From Pyrinomonadaceae bacterium (lineage in GTDB: Bacteria; Acidobacteriota; Blastocatellia; Pyrinomonadales; Pyrinomonadaceae): a stretch of DNA of 17,330 bases. Location of the stretch: NCBI GenBank assembly GCA_013813825.1, contig JACCRA010000735.1, forward strand, positions 1 through 17,330, written 5' to 3'. Below the pieces are notes generated by a model. It made no database searches. It was not told where the DNA came from and was given only the letters and a program-made list of their open reading frames with translations. Position numbers and translations under genes: made by a program. Shown here piece by piece: positions 1 through 7,119 of this stretch. Within the stretch, counting starts at the first letter, position 1. Every line of letters begins with the position of its first letter.

Positions 1-159
1 CAAGAGATCAAAGATGAAGCACCAGCCATTACCAACATTGAAGTGAAACTTCGGTATCAGGAAGATGGGAATCCTGTTGAGCGTGTTGTAGTCGTGCGAC
101 TTTTGAGTGAGGATGCTAAAGGAAACCCAGTTGTGCGCGGAAAACCGAGTAGCGTTTAG
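1..159 (+). CDS. C-terminal end of an unidentified protein (partial, truncated by window edge)
   Basis: Reading frame 1 is open from the first base and ends at TAG (157-159), giving the last 52 residues of a protein whose start lies outside the window. The visible part is charged and hydrophilic, with two beta-strand-like stretches (around TNIEVKLRYQ and VERVVVVRLL) and a Pro/Gly-rich end. There is no Cys motif or membrane segment, and I do not recognise the family. It is the only gene on the plus strand and it converges on the minus-strand gene ending at 348. Its base composition is more AT-rich than the genes to its right. That it is coding is inferred from the open frame and plausible amino-acid composition only. 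Confidence 0.55.
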   Translation, partial: QEIKDEAPAITNIEVKLRYQEDGNPVERVVVVRLLSEDAKGNPVVRGKPSSV

Positions 160-241
160 CGCATCGTCAATTGGGGACTTGTGTGAAAACAGCGGGCTGC
201 AAGTAACGCCACCGCGTCCACCCTCTCGAATTGAGGCCCTT

Positions 242-344
242 ATACCAAGTTGCAGATAAAAATGAGGTTTGAAATCCCCGTAAGTGGGTGCGCGCGGGCC
301 GTTAGCCGGACATCTCAACCTCATTTTGTTATGCAACTTGGTAT
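242..344. repeat. MITE-like imperfect palindrome between convergent genes
   Basis: Two 28-bp arms (242-269 and 317-344) are inverted copies. The outer 13 bases (ATACCAAGTTGCA) match perfectly, then come 4 mostly unpaired bases on each side, then 11 perfectly matching bases (AAAATGAGGTT). A 47-base loop separates the arms, and weaker pairing continues inward. TA dinucleotides occur at both tips, as expected for elements moved by IS630/Tc1-type transposases, but no transposase is present. It sits between the plus-strand gene tail (ends 159) and the minus-strand gene ending at 348, so its RNA hairpin could also act as a transcription stop in both directions. The inverted repeat is seen directly; the mobile origin is an inference. 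Confidence 0.6.
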
Positions 345-347
345 TAG

Positions 348-677
348 TTACTGCCTTCCGACTCTCGTCTTTCGTTCATTTCCCGCCGAGCGTTCGAGGC
401 AGGCGTGGGAGCAGTAGGTCGCCGGGGATGATCGCAGGACGAGGGCGCGTGAGGCGGGGAGCCATGTGCCGCAGGAGGCGCAGCGCGTTAGGCGCTCGTT
501 CGCGTGGGTGGCGGAGCGGGGAGCGGGTGTTGCCGCCGTGTCATCAGGGCGGGTCAGGCGGCGCGCTTCGCGGAAGAGGTTGAAGACGCGGCGGGCGACG
601 TTGAGATAGGGGCGGAGACGCCAGTAGATCAGCAGGCCGACGGATGCCAGCAGCGCGGCAATGATTAAATACTTCAA
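348..677 (-). CDS. PP0621-like small membrane protein with a C-terminal zinc ribbon
   Basis: The protein has 109 residues. Residues 4-19 form an N-terminal membrane segment, followed by a basic amphipathic stretch (20-44) and a variable linker. A Cys cluster follows: C66-x2-C69, then C89-x3-C93, with H91 as a further possible ligand. This layout matches small PP0621-type proteins, which carry one membrane anchor and a cytoplasmic treble-clef or zinc-ribbon tail of unknown function. The start is TTG. It is supported by a good ribosome-binding site (AAAGGAG, 5 bases upstream) and by a TTGA overlap with the stop codon of the preceding TPR gene, which implies translational coupling. The stop is 3 bases from the MITE-like repeat. 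The family call rests on motif layout, not on a database search. Confidence 0.7.
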   Translation of the reverse strand: MKYLIIAALLASVGLLIYWRLRPYLNVARRVFNLFREARRLTRPDDTAATPAPRSATHANERLTRCASCGTWLPASRALVLRSSPATYCSHACLERSAGNERKTRVGRQ

Positions 678-1456
678 GGCTTCTCCTTTGCCGCGTTGCG
701 ACTCCGGGCCAGTTGCGCGCGTAAGTCGGTCAGTGCGAGGTTCGCCCGGTTGACGCTTTGCAGCTCGTCGATTTTCTGCTGAGCTTCATCCAGTTCGCCT
801 GTGTCGATGAGCGCCGCCGTCAGGTTTTGCAAAGTCATTTCGTGGCGGGGGGCGAGGGCGAGCGATTTGCGGTATTCGCGGATCGCACGTTGCGGTTCTG
901 GTGGTTGTCCGAAGTAGTAAGTGAGTCCGAGATCGGTGCGGACGTTGACATCGTTCGGGCGCATTTCGAGTGCCTGTTGGTAGTAGGCGCGGGCTTCGCC
1001 CAGTTTCGCCGGGTCGGTGCGTTGCCCAGCGTCGAAGAGCGCATTGCCGAGCGCAACCGTCGTGTCGTAATCACGTCTGTCGGCGGCGTGTGCCCGTTTC
1101 AGAATACGAACGGCTGGCCCCAGCAACTCCGGTTGGTTGAATTTAACGGCGTAGAGGTAAAGCCCCTGCCCAACTTTGCGCTGCATCTCCGTGTCGGCCG
1201 GCGCGGCGTCGGCTTTCGCGATCACAGTCTGCAATTGTTCGACCGTCAAACTGTCAGGAGTTTGTGGCGCGTTCGCCGTCTGCTGCTGCGGCGTATCGCC
1301 GGGTTGCAGTGCGGAGTTGGTATTACTGCGTGACCGCGCCAACTCTCCGCGCATGACATCCAGTTCCTGCCGGTTGACCGAGTTCGAGAAATAGAACCCG
1401 GCCGCGAACCCGGCGATGATCCCGATGACGACGTAAAGAATTTTTTGCGCTAACAC
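674..1456 (-). CDS. Membrane-anchored TPR protein
   Basis: With a GTG start at 1456 the protein has about 260 residues. An N-terminal membrane segment (about residues 4-22) is followed by a polar Gln/Thr/Pro-rich linker. From about residue 75 there are helical repeats typical of tetratricopeptide repeats, most clearly the A-YYQQALEMRPND, AIREYRKSLALAPRH and ALIDTGELDEAQQKIDEL units. TPRs are protein-protein interaction scaffolds, and the anchor puts the repeats in the periplasm or at the inner membrane face. The overall shape resembles CcmI/NrfG-like TPR proteins, but no cytochrome-maturation gene is nearby, so no specific role is assigned. The frame stays open to 1672, but that extension is low-complexity Ala/Pro/Ser and overlaps the upstream gene, so I prefer the shorter start even though no clear ribosome-binding site precedes it. 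Confidence 0.75.
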   Translation of the reverse strand: MLAQKILYVVIGIIAGFAAGFYFSNSVNRQELDVMRGELARSRSNTNSALQPGDTPQQQTANAPQTPDSLTVEQLQTVIAKADAAPADTEMQRKVGQGLYLYAVKFNQPELLGPAVRILKRAHAADRRDYDTTVALGNALFDAGQRTDPAKLGEARAYYQQALEMRPNDVNVRTDLGLTYYFGQPPEPQRAIREYRKSLALAPRHEMTLQNLTAALIDTGELDEAQQKIDELQSVNRANLALTDLRAQLARSRNAAKEKP

Positions 1457-1553
1457 GGCGACTGAAGGTGTCCGGCTGATAAAGGAGGGGAATGACTGGC
1501 GCGCCGCGGCCCAGCAGGCTGAAGGAGAACTGATTTCCGGTAGTAGCGACTTA

Positions 1554-1832
1554 CTACTCGCCGCCGCTTTCGCCGCCGCGGCGCGAGCCGGCGGGAACGT
1601 CGCCGGCGCGGCGACGTTCGGGCGGATCGGTGGCGCGGCGGCGCGGGATGGAACTCGGTATGCGGCGATCAATCGCTCCCGGCGGCAGCGTGCGGCCGTG
1701 GACGGCCTCGGTTAAAATTCTGGTGATCTCCTGCGAGAGCGTGCGGTGCTCGGCGGCGGCGCGGCGCTTGAGAGTCTCTTTGAGATCGTTGGGGACGTAG
1801 GCTCCGATGAACACGCCTTTCCGGTTCGCCAT
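1554..1832 (-). CDS. Arc-like ribbon-helix-helix DNA-binding protein
   Basis: The protein has 92 residues from the ATG at 1832. Residues 7-45 (GVFIGAYVPNDLKETLKRRA... SQEITRILTEAV) fit the Arc/MetJ ribbon-helix-helix fold: one short beta strand followed by two helices, binding DNA as a dimer. The C-terminal half is an Arg/Pro-rich, probably disordered tail. The frame continues upstream to a TTG at 1877. I prefer the ATG because it begins just before the conserved fold and has a GGGAG ribosome-binding motif about 12 bases upstream. Such proteins are often antitoxins or autoregulators. No toxin-like gene adjoins it, and the next genes downstream are the TPR and PP0621-like membrane proteins, so a local repressor role is only a guess. 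Confidence 0.72.
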   Translation of the reverse strand: MANRKGVFIGAYVPNDLKETLKRRAAAEHRTLSQEITRILTEAVHGRTLPPGAIDRRIPSSIPRRRATDPPERRRAGDVPAGSRRGGESGGE

Positions 1833-1897
1833 TCTGTTCTGCTTCTCCCTCTCGAATTTATCAAGCACTACACTCAAAGCCAGAGTTTAAGAAAATA

Positions 1898-2390
1898 CCG
1901 TGCATGTTGAGAACAGGTCTGTAAGCCGAATTCTGTACTCCGACCGAAGCTGGAGCGGCGATCATTCATCTAGCCCATCCGTCGCCGAATGGATCGAGCG
2001 ACCTACCCGGAGGTCGTAGCGCGCTGCATCGCAACGCGCTTCGGGCGGGCAGCCCTATGTGACGCCTCCCTATTTGGTCTTGCACCGCGAGGAGTTTACC
2101 TAGCCGCGACTGTTACCAACCGCGCTGGTGCGCTCTTACATTAAGCCCCGTTTTTGCGGGGCCGCACCGTTTCACCCATCACCCGCTGCGCGACGTTAAC
2201 GCCGGCCCGCTGGCTGGTCTGTTTTCTGTTGCACTTGTCGTCATGCCCCCGCAGCGCCGGCAACTCGAAAGTTGCAGCTTCCGCGGACACATGCCCAGCC
2301 GTTAACTGGCTCGCTGCCCTGTGGTGTTCGGACTTTCCTCCCCCGCGTTTAGCACGCGGCGGCGACCGCCCGACCTGCTCTCATGCACGG
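1898..2390 (-). ncRNA. rnpB: RNase P RNA (type A)
   Basis: This is the catalytic RNA of ribonuclease P, which removes 5' leaders from tRNA precursors. On the minus strand the universally conserved blocks are all present in order: GAGGAAAGTCCGAACACC near the 5' end, AGTGCAACAGAAAACAG, GGTAAACTCC, CAAGACCAAATAGGG, GGCTAGATGAATGA, and ACAGAATTCGGCTTAC near the 3' end. The ends were set by the P1 helix: CCGTGCATG at 2390-2382 pairs with CATGCACGG at 1906-1898, and pairing continues into AGCAGGTC/GACCTGTT. At about 493 nt it is longer than the E. coli RNA (377 nt). Part of the difference lies in an enlarged P12 arm. The exact ends may differ by a few bases. Confidence 0.96.
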
Positions 2391-2397
2391 TCGGCAG

Positions 2398-2403
2398 AGT
2401 ATA
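2398..2403 (-). promoter_or_regulatory. -10 box of the rnpB promoter
   Basis: On the minus strand the hexamer TATACT (5 of 6 match to TATAAT) ends 7 bases before the predicted first nucleotide of RNase P RNA, which is the spacing expected of a housekeeping sigma promoter. The -35 region (about 2421-2427) matches the consensus poorly. The promoter lies between the CPBP gene stop (2461) and rnpB, so the RNA can be made independently of the genes upstream. Confidence 0.65.
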
Positions 2404-2460
2404 GCAAAGCATCGTTGAACACGATAGCGGCAATACGTTAAACGCGCGAGGCGGCAATCG

Positions 2461-3171
2461 TTATCCGAAAAATTTGTAGCCGACACGCAAACCGCGTAGC
2501 GCCGCAGGCGGGATGGTCGAGACGAGCACCCACGTCATCAGCGCATGGGAGAGCGCCAGCGCCCAGAGGTTGGGAGCGCGCTGATAGACAGCCGCCCACA
2601 TCAGGCCGCCGAGAAAAGTGGCGATTGTCAGCCACGGATTCGGGAAGTGCAGCAGAGCGAAAACTAAGGCTACGAAGATGAGGCTTCGCCAATCGCGTCC
2701 CCAGACAAGTTGTGCGCGGCGATGGATAAAGCCTTGCAGCGCGTATTGCTGCAACAGCCCCCACAAAAAACCCCACACCGGAAATCCGAACGCTTCCCAT
2801 CCCGCGCGCCCGCCGCTCACGCGCCAATCACCGTCGAACCAAAACTTACCGGCCAGCGCGAGTAAGACGATGGCGGCGACCATCGGCGCGAGCAACAGTT
2901 TCAACGCCCGCCCGAAATTGTCCAGACGAAACCCGACATCGCGGAACGTCTCGCCGCGCGTTCGATGCGAATAGAGCATTAACAACAACGCCAGCCCCAC
3001 CGGCAGCGCGAGGAACACCCGGTTGAAGCCGACGAGCGCCAACACTGCCCATTCGGCAATCAGCGTCGAAGAGATGATAGACGCAATCTCCCAGCCGGCC
3101 AGCACGCGCCTCTCGTCGTCGTGCCCGCCGATTGATGTCGTCCCTGCTTCCAACGCTCCCGGCGTTCTCAT
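2461..3171 (-). CDS. CPBP (CAAX-protease-like) membrane protein with atypical active site
   Basis: The polytopic membrane protein has about 236 residues from the ATG at 3171 (240 if the in-frame GTG at 3183 is used). It has the CPBP/Abi layout: several hydrophobic helices, then motif 1 inside a helix (LLQQYALQGFIHRR), motif 2 (FALLHF) and motif 3 (LSHALM). In CPBP proteases motif 1 normally reads EExxxR and provides the catalytic glutamates. Here both are Gln (141-142 in the short numbering) and the Arg position is also Gln, while the motif 2 and motif 3 His residues are kept. It may therefore be a non-proteolytic relative or belong to a distinct QQ subfamily. The ATG overlaps the TGA stop of the upstream gene (ATGA), which suggests that the two proteins are made together and act together. 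Confidence 0.8.
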   Translation of the reverse strand: MRTPGALEAGTTSIGGHDDERRVLAGWEIASIISSTLIAEWAVLALVGFNRVFLALPVGLALLLMLYSHRTRGETFRDVGFRLDNFGRALKLLLAPMVAAIVLLALAGKFWFDGDWRVSGGRAGWEAFGFPVWGFLWGLLQQYALQGFIHRRAQLVWGRDWRSLIFVALVFALLHFPNPWLTIATFLGGLMWAAVYQRAPNLWALALSHALMTWVLVSTIPPAALRGLRVGYKFFG

Positions 3172-3689
3172 CTGTGCCACCACACGTCCGCCGACTTCTC
3201 CACCGGCTCGCGTTCGACGGTGAAAGTTAAGGGGCTGCCGATCATTTGCAGAGCGCGTCTCTGCTCACCACTGCCGGCTGCGTGAACGGCATAGACACGC
3301 GCCTCGTAGGTCCCGCGCGGGAGCGGCGGCGTGTCAAAGATGAAGCCGTGAAAAGCGTCCCTAGCCCGCCCGGCCGCCGCCACGTCCGGCCGCGCTTCGT
3401 GCGCGGTGCGGCTGCCGGCGAAATGATTGTCGATGAACAATTGCACTTCGACCCGCGCGCCCGGTACGGCGTCGTCCACGACCCAGCCCGCGACGTGCGA
3501 CTCGTCGGCCGCATCAACCGAGCCGCGAAAGAACGGATGAAAAGATTGGTAGGAAAAGATGACGGCGAGCGCCGCGACGAAAAGCGCCTCCGCGATGGAT
3601 TTTCCGATCAGCAAATTTGTGAGTCTTGCAGACCCGGCGCGGGGCGGACTGTCACACGTCTCTGCCTGTCTCTGCTGTTCGTCGCTCAA
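3168..3689 (-). CDS. Single-pass membrane protein with periplasmic beta-sandwich domain
   Basis: The protein has 173 residues. A short cytoplasmic N-terminus is followed by a membrane helix at about residues 30-48. The extracytoplasmic part (about 55-165) follows the pattern G-x-VD...V-x-GW-x-x-D...P-x-x-x-V-x-V...ID...RPDV...G...HGF...GSPL. This resembles the GWAxD-type Ig-like beta-sandwich found in many bacterial surface and glycosyltransferase-associated proteins. There is no catalytic motif. The start is TTG at 3689, with AAGG 5 bases upstream. The stop overlaps the start of the CPBP gene. A ligand-binding or substrate role towards the CPBP partner is an inference from coupling only. Confidence 0.65.
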   Translation of the reverse strand: MSDEQQRQAETCDSPPRAGSARLTNLLIGKSIAEALFVAALAVIFSYQSFHPFFRGSVDAADESHVAGWVVDDAVPGARVEVQLFIDNHFAGSRTAHEARPDVAAAGRARDAFHGFIFDTPPLPRGTYEARVYAVHAAGSGEQRRALQMIGSPLTFTVEREPVEKSADVWWHR

Positions 3690-3962
3690 GCAACCTTAAG
3701 AGCACGCGCCAAAGCGCGGCGCGGAAATTTTGTAATGTCGGTGCCGGAGATGTTAGTGCAAACAGTGAAACGAAGTCGAGCGCGCATTAGAGTTCCGGCG
3801 ATGTTACAGATTGAGATGAGATGGCATTCGCGCTTTCGCGTTCAACGCAGGGAGGGACGACAAAACACACAAACGAGCTTACCGCTGCGCTGAGTTATGG
3901 TTGCCATGTTGCACTTCCAAGTTGAATCCGCCGAGTCAATCTATACAAGAATGGAACAGAAG
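3690..3962. other. Intergenic leader without recognised gene
   Basis: Together with the terminator-like repeat beside it, this makes a gene-free stretch of about 380 bases between the beta-sandwich gene (start 3689) and the export gene (stop 4072). It is more AT-rich than the coding regions and should contain the promoter of the 3689 gene. On the minus strand a TTGCAC hexamer lies around 3755-3760, but no convincing -10 follows at normal spacing, so I do not call a promoter. No RNA gene was recognised. Confidence 0.4.
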
Positions 3963-4062
3963 AAAAAACCATCCACGAACTCACACGAAACAGCACAAAA
4001 CAAAGTCAATAGATTTTGTGGTTCTGACTTCGTTTGGCTTCGTGTGTTTTCGTGGATTTTTT
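3963..4062 (-). terminator. Terminator-like inverted repeat after the Wza-like gene
   Basis: Ten bases after the stop of the export gene, the minus strand carries ATCCACGAA-aa-CACACGAA. It is answered by TTCGTGTG-ag-TTCGTGGAT and then a run of six T. Plus-strand positions are TCCACGAA 3972-3979, CACACGAA 3982-3989, TTCGTGTG 4039-4046, TTCGTGGA 4049-4056, with A6 at 3963-3968 and T6 at 4057-4062. Because A and T runs flank both sides, the hairpin could stop transcription in either direction. Weaker pairing (AAGTCA/TGACTT) continues inside. The loop is long (about 50 bases) for a classic intrinsic terminator, so it may have begun as a dispersed repeat. Confidence 0.6.
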
Positions 4063-4071
4063 GATGAGTCA

Positions 4072-5157
4072 TCAACGGCGACGGCCGACCTCGATGCGGT
4101 CGCCGGGCAGCAGGCGCGGATCGGGCACTTTGCCGGTCTCAATGTCTTTCAGGACGTACTCGGTTGGGACGAGCCGGCCATCCGCGCCCTGCCGCGAGAT
4201 GACAACTTTCACTTTTGATTTAGCGTCGAAGCGCACGCCGCCCGAAGCGAGGATCGCCTGCGTGAGCGTCAGCCCGGCGTGAAAATCTTTTCGTCCGGGC
4301 GAACTGATCTGTCCCCCGATGTAAAGGTATTCGGCTTGGCGAGCCGTCACGTTGACCACATCGCCGGCCGCCACTAACTCGTTGAGCGCCGGCGAATCGA
4401 TCAACTCGATAGTTCGGCTGAGACCGTTGGAGCGCGAGATGATCGTGGCGCGGGCGGCTTCCGCGCGCGGCAACGCCTCGGCTAATACGACGAACAGGGG
4501 TACGGCCTCGCGCCGCATGATCTTCGCGCCCGGCTGCTCGACCAACCCGCTGACCATGACCGTGTGGCTGACGTATTCGCGCACGCTGACGCGAAACTGC
4601 GCCCGGTCGTTGACCGCGCGTCGCCGCAACTCGGCCGACAAGTGCGCGGCAATCTCGTCCGCCGTCATCCCGGCCGCCAGAAATGGCTCACCCGCCAGCG
4701 GGTAGTCCAGCAGCCCGCCGGTCGAGACGGTGAACAGCGTCGATTCGCGTGAAACGCCGTTCAATAAACGAACGTCGAGCACGTCGCCGACGCCGACGCG
4801 GTAAATGGCGGTCGGCGGCAAGGAAGAAGCAACTGGCGCGCGAGTGGAAGCAGCAGCAGGAGCGAAAACGGAAGCGGCGGCGGGAGCAGCGGATTCGCCG
4901 CCCTTTGCTGCTCCTGTTGTCGCGGCGGCTTTATTGGCAGTGGTGTCAGCGGAGATGATGCCTGCGCCGGTGGCGGGATTTTTAGCCGGGGCGTCTTTGA
5001 TCTGGCTCGCGTTTTTATCTTCCTTCGCGCGCGCGTCGCCCTCACCGAGCGATTCTTCGGTTGGGCCGATGCGTGTGTTGAAAGTCTGCGCGTGCGCCTC
5101 CATTAACGCCGCGCTCAAAGACAAACCGGCGAACAACAGGCCAAGTAATCTCTTCAT
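4072..5157 (-). CDS. Polysaccharide export protein (Wza/BexD-like, SLBB domains)
   Basis: The protein has 361 residues from the ATG at 5157, which follows a good ribosome-binding site (TTGGAG, 6-7 bases upstream). It has a Sec signal peptide (cleavage about AHA-Q, residue 23) with no lipobox Cys, an Ala/Thr/Lys-rich linker (about 24-115), and a polysaccharide-export N-terminal domain starting at IYRVGVGDVLDVRLL. Two SLBB-type beta-grasp segments follow, VMVSGLVEQPGAKI and LYIGGQISSPGRKDFHAGLTL. Proteins of this family form the outer-membrane channel for capsule or exopolysaccharide. The usual partners (a Wzc-type tyrosine kinase, glycosyltransferases, Wzx/Wzy) are not in the window, so the polymer is unknown. 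It lies 156 bases after ptsI and is followed by a terminator-like repeat, so it is probably its own transcription unit or the last gene of the PTS run. Confidence 0.87.
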   Translation of the reverse strand: MKRLLGLLFAGLSLSAALMEAHAQTFNTRIGPTEESLGEGDARAKEDKNASQIKDAPAKNPATGAGIISADTTANKAAATTGAAKGGESAAPAAASVFAPAAASTRAPVASSLPPTAIYRVGVGDVLDVRLLNGVSRESTLFTVSTGGLLDYPLAGEPFLAAGMTADEIAAHLSAELRRRAVNDRAQFRVSVREYVSHTVMVSGLVEQPGAKIMRREAVPLFVVLAEALPRAEAARATIISRSNGLSRTIELIDSPALNELVAAGDVVNVTARQAEYLYIGGQISSPGRKDFHAGLTLTQAILASGGVRFDAKSKVKVVISRQGADGRLVPTEYVLKDIETGKVPDPRLLPGDRIEVGRRR

Positions 5158-5313
5158 TAAGTGCTCCAAGCCCGACCTTCGAGGCCGCGCCGGGTTGAGT
5201 TGTGGTTATTGCAAGACTGGTTTTTCTGAACTGCCGTGACGGGTGCGAGGGTTCGCTGGTGTCGCGGGTCTGTGTGGCGGATCGGCGAGGGGCATTGACC
5301 CGCTACAACGATA

Positions 5314-7119
5314 CTACACTTCTCTTTTCGGGGCTGGCAAGAATTCCGGCAGGAAAAGTTCCGGCCATCTTTCACCGAGACGGATTCGCACCACCTCCTC
5401 CGCCGCGTCAGCCGTGTCACTGTCGAGGCATTCGCGCGCGATCTCGCGCACCTCCGCCGCGCTCACTTTCGCGAGCGCCTGCCGCACGCGCGGGATCGAA
5501 GAGGCCGTCATGCTCAGGTCGCGCGCTCCCAGCCCGACGAGGATTGCGGCGTAGGCCGGGGTGGCCGCCATCTCGCCGCACACAATCGCCGGGATCGCCG
5601 CCGCTTCGGCCGCCATGAGCGCCCGGCGGATGCTGTGCAGCACCGCCGGATGCAGCGTGCGGAACCACTCGGCCACGCCGTCGTTGCCCCGATCCACGGC
5701 CAGCAGATACTGCACCAAGTCGTTGGTCCCCAAGCTGAAGAAATCGACTTCGCGCGCCAGATGTTCGGCCATCAGAACGGCGGACGGGACTTCAATCATC
5801 GCGCCGATCTTGACCGCGCCACATGCTAGCCCTTCGTCCTCCAGTCGCGCCCGCTCCTCGTCGATGATCCGCCGCGCGCGGCGAACTTCCGCCACGTCCG
5901 AGATCATCGGGAGCACGATGTCGAGATGACCGTCGGCCGCCGCGCGCAACACCGCCCGCGCTTGCGACCGCAGTACGTCTGGACGCCGCAGGCAGAAACG
6001 GATCGCCCGCAGTCCGAGCGCCGGGTTACGTTCCAGATCATTTTCGCCCGCGCCGATTTTTTCGCCGCCGAGATCGAAGAGGCGAATCTTCGCGCCGTCC
6101 ACGCCGGCCAACCCGGCCACTTCGAGATAGGCCGCGCGCTGCTCCTCCTCGGTCGGCATCACGCCGCGCTGTGTGAGCAGAAACTCGGAGCGGTACAGGC
6201 CAATGCCCCGCGCGCCGTAACCACGCACGTCCGGAAACTCCGCCGGCAACTCGACGTTGGCGCGCAACACGATCTCGATCCCATCAGTGGTATGAAGCGG
6301 CGCGGGCTGAATGTCCGTCGCGCCGTGTCTGGTGCGTCGCCCGCTTTTCATGGCCGTCGCGTGGAAACGCTCGATAGTCCGCGCGGACGGATGCAAAACT
6401 ATTTCGCCGCTAACGGCATCGACCGCGATCTCGTCGCCGGTGCGAGCGTGGCGAAATAGGTCGCGCGCGCCGACGACGGCCGGGATGCCGACTCCGCGCG
6501 CGATAATCGCGGTGTGCGAAGTCCAACCGCCCGCGTCCGAGGCGATGGCGCGGACGTGTTCAAAGTCCAGTTCGGCCGCCGCCGACGGCAACAGTTCCTC
6601 GGCCACGATCACCGCGTCGCGCATCACCAGCCGCGTGTACGGCTCGCCGCTGAGGGCAAACAGCAGGCGGCGCGTTACATCTTCAATGTCCGAACTGCGC
6701 TCGCGCAGATAGTCGTCCTTAATTTCGGCATAGACGGCGAGCAACCGATCCGCGACGACTTTGACAGCCCACTCGGCGTTTGCGCGCTCGCGACGGATGA
6801 GAGTTTCCACGTCTTCAAGCAGTTTGCTGTCTTCGAGCATCAGGATGTGTGCGTCGAAGATATAAGCGTGTTCCACGCCGAGAGCTTTTTCGGCGCGGCG
6901 CTTGAGGGCGCGCAATTGCCGGCGCGAGAGCCGCGCGGCGGCCCGGAAACGGCGTACTTCGCGCGTGATCTGGCCTTCGTCATCGAGCGTGGCGCGGAAA
7001 ACACTCGCAGGCAGCCCGCCGCTGTGGATGCGCAGCACTCGCCCGACCGCGATGCCCTCCGACACCGCGACGCCGCGCCAGCGCCTCTCGCTTCTCTCGT
7101 TGTTTGCTTTCTTGTTCAC
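5314..7119 (-). CDS. ptsI: Phosphoenolpyruvate-protein phosphotransferase (PTS enzyme I)
   Basis: Enzyme I takes phosphate from PEP onto a histidine and passes it to HPr in the cytoplasm. At 601 residues it has near full family length. It has the N-terminal phosphohistidine and HPr-binding region with the GGWTSHTAIIAR motif (active His202) and the swivel linker VGIPAVVGA. The C-terminal PEP-binding barrel shows GIGLYRSEFL (305-314), IGAMIEVPSA, SLGTNDLVQYLLAVDRGN (463-480) and the catalytic Cys514 in CGEMA. The start is GTG at 7119, overlapping the TGA stop of the HPr gene (GTGA). It is the last gene of the PTS run. No EIIB/EIIC genes are near, so the phosphate probably serves regulation, not sugar uptake. 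Confidence 0.96.
   Translation of the reverse strand: MNKKANNERSERRWRGVAVSEGIAVGRVLRIHSGGLPASVFRATLDDEGQITREVRRFRAAARLSRRQLRALKRRAEKALGVEHAYIFDAHILMLEDSKLLEDVETLIRRERANAEWAVKVVADRLLAVYAEIKDDYLRERSSDIEDVTRRLLFALSGEPYTRLVMRDAVIVAEELLPSAAAELDFEHVRAIASDAGGWTSHTAIIARGVGIPAVVGARDLFRHARTGDEIAVDAVSGEIVLHPSARTIERFHATAMKSGRRTRHGATDIQPAPLHTTDGIEIVLRANVELPAEFPDVRGYGARGIGLYRSEFLLTQRGVMPTEEEQRAAYLEVAGLAGVDGAKIRLFDLGGEKIGAGENDLERNPALGLRAIRFCLRRPDVLRSQARAVLRAAADGHLDIVLPMISDVAEVRRARRIIDEERARLEDEGLACGAVKIGAMIEVPSAVLMAEHLAREVDFFSLGTNDLVQYLLAVDRGNDGVAEWFRTLHPAVLHSIRRALMAAEAAAIPAIVCGEMAATPAYAAILVGLGARDLSMTASSIPRVRQALAKVSAAEVREIARECLDSDTADAAEEVVRIRLGERWPELFLPEFLPAPKREV

Noticed and set aside
1481..1533. Plus-strand mini-ORF of 13 codons behind a perfect AAAGGAGGGG site
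   Set aside because: The match to a ribosome-binding site is striking, but the frame is antisense to the TPR/RHH region, very short and without a visible promoter. Probably chance.
1457..1672. 72-codon N-terminal extension of the TPR protein
   Set aside because: It is low-complexity Ala/Pro/Ser sequence that overlaps the ribbon-helix-helix gene in another frame. The membrane anchor begins right after the GTG at 1456.
2154..2441. Plus-strand open frame across the RNase P RNA
   Set aside because: It lies on the opposite strand of a clearly recognised structural RNA and has no protein family features.
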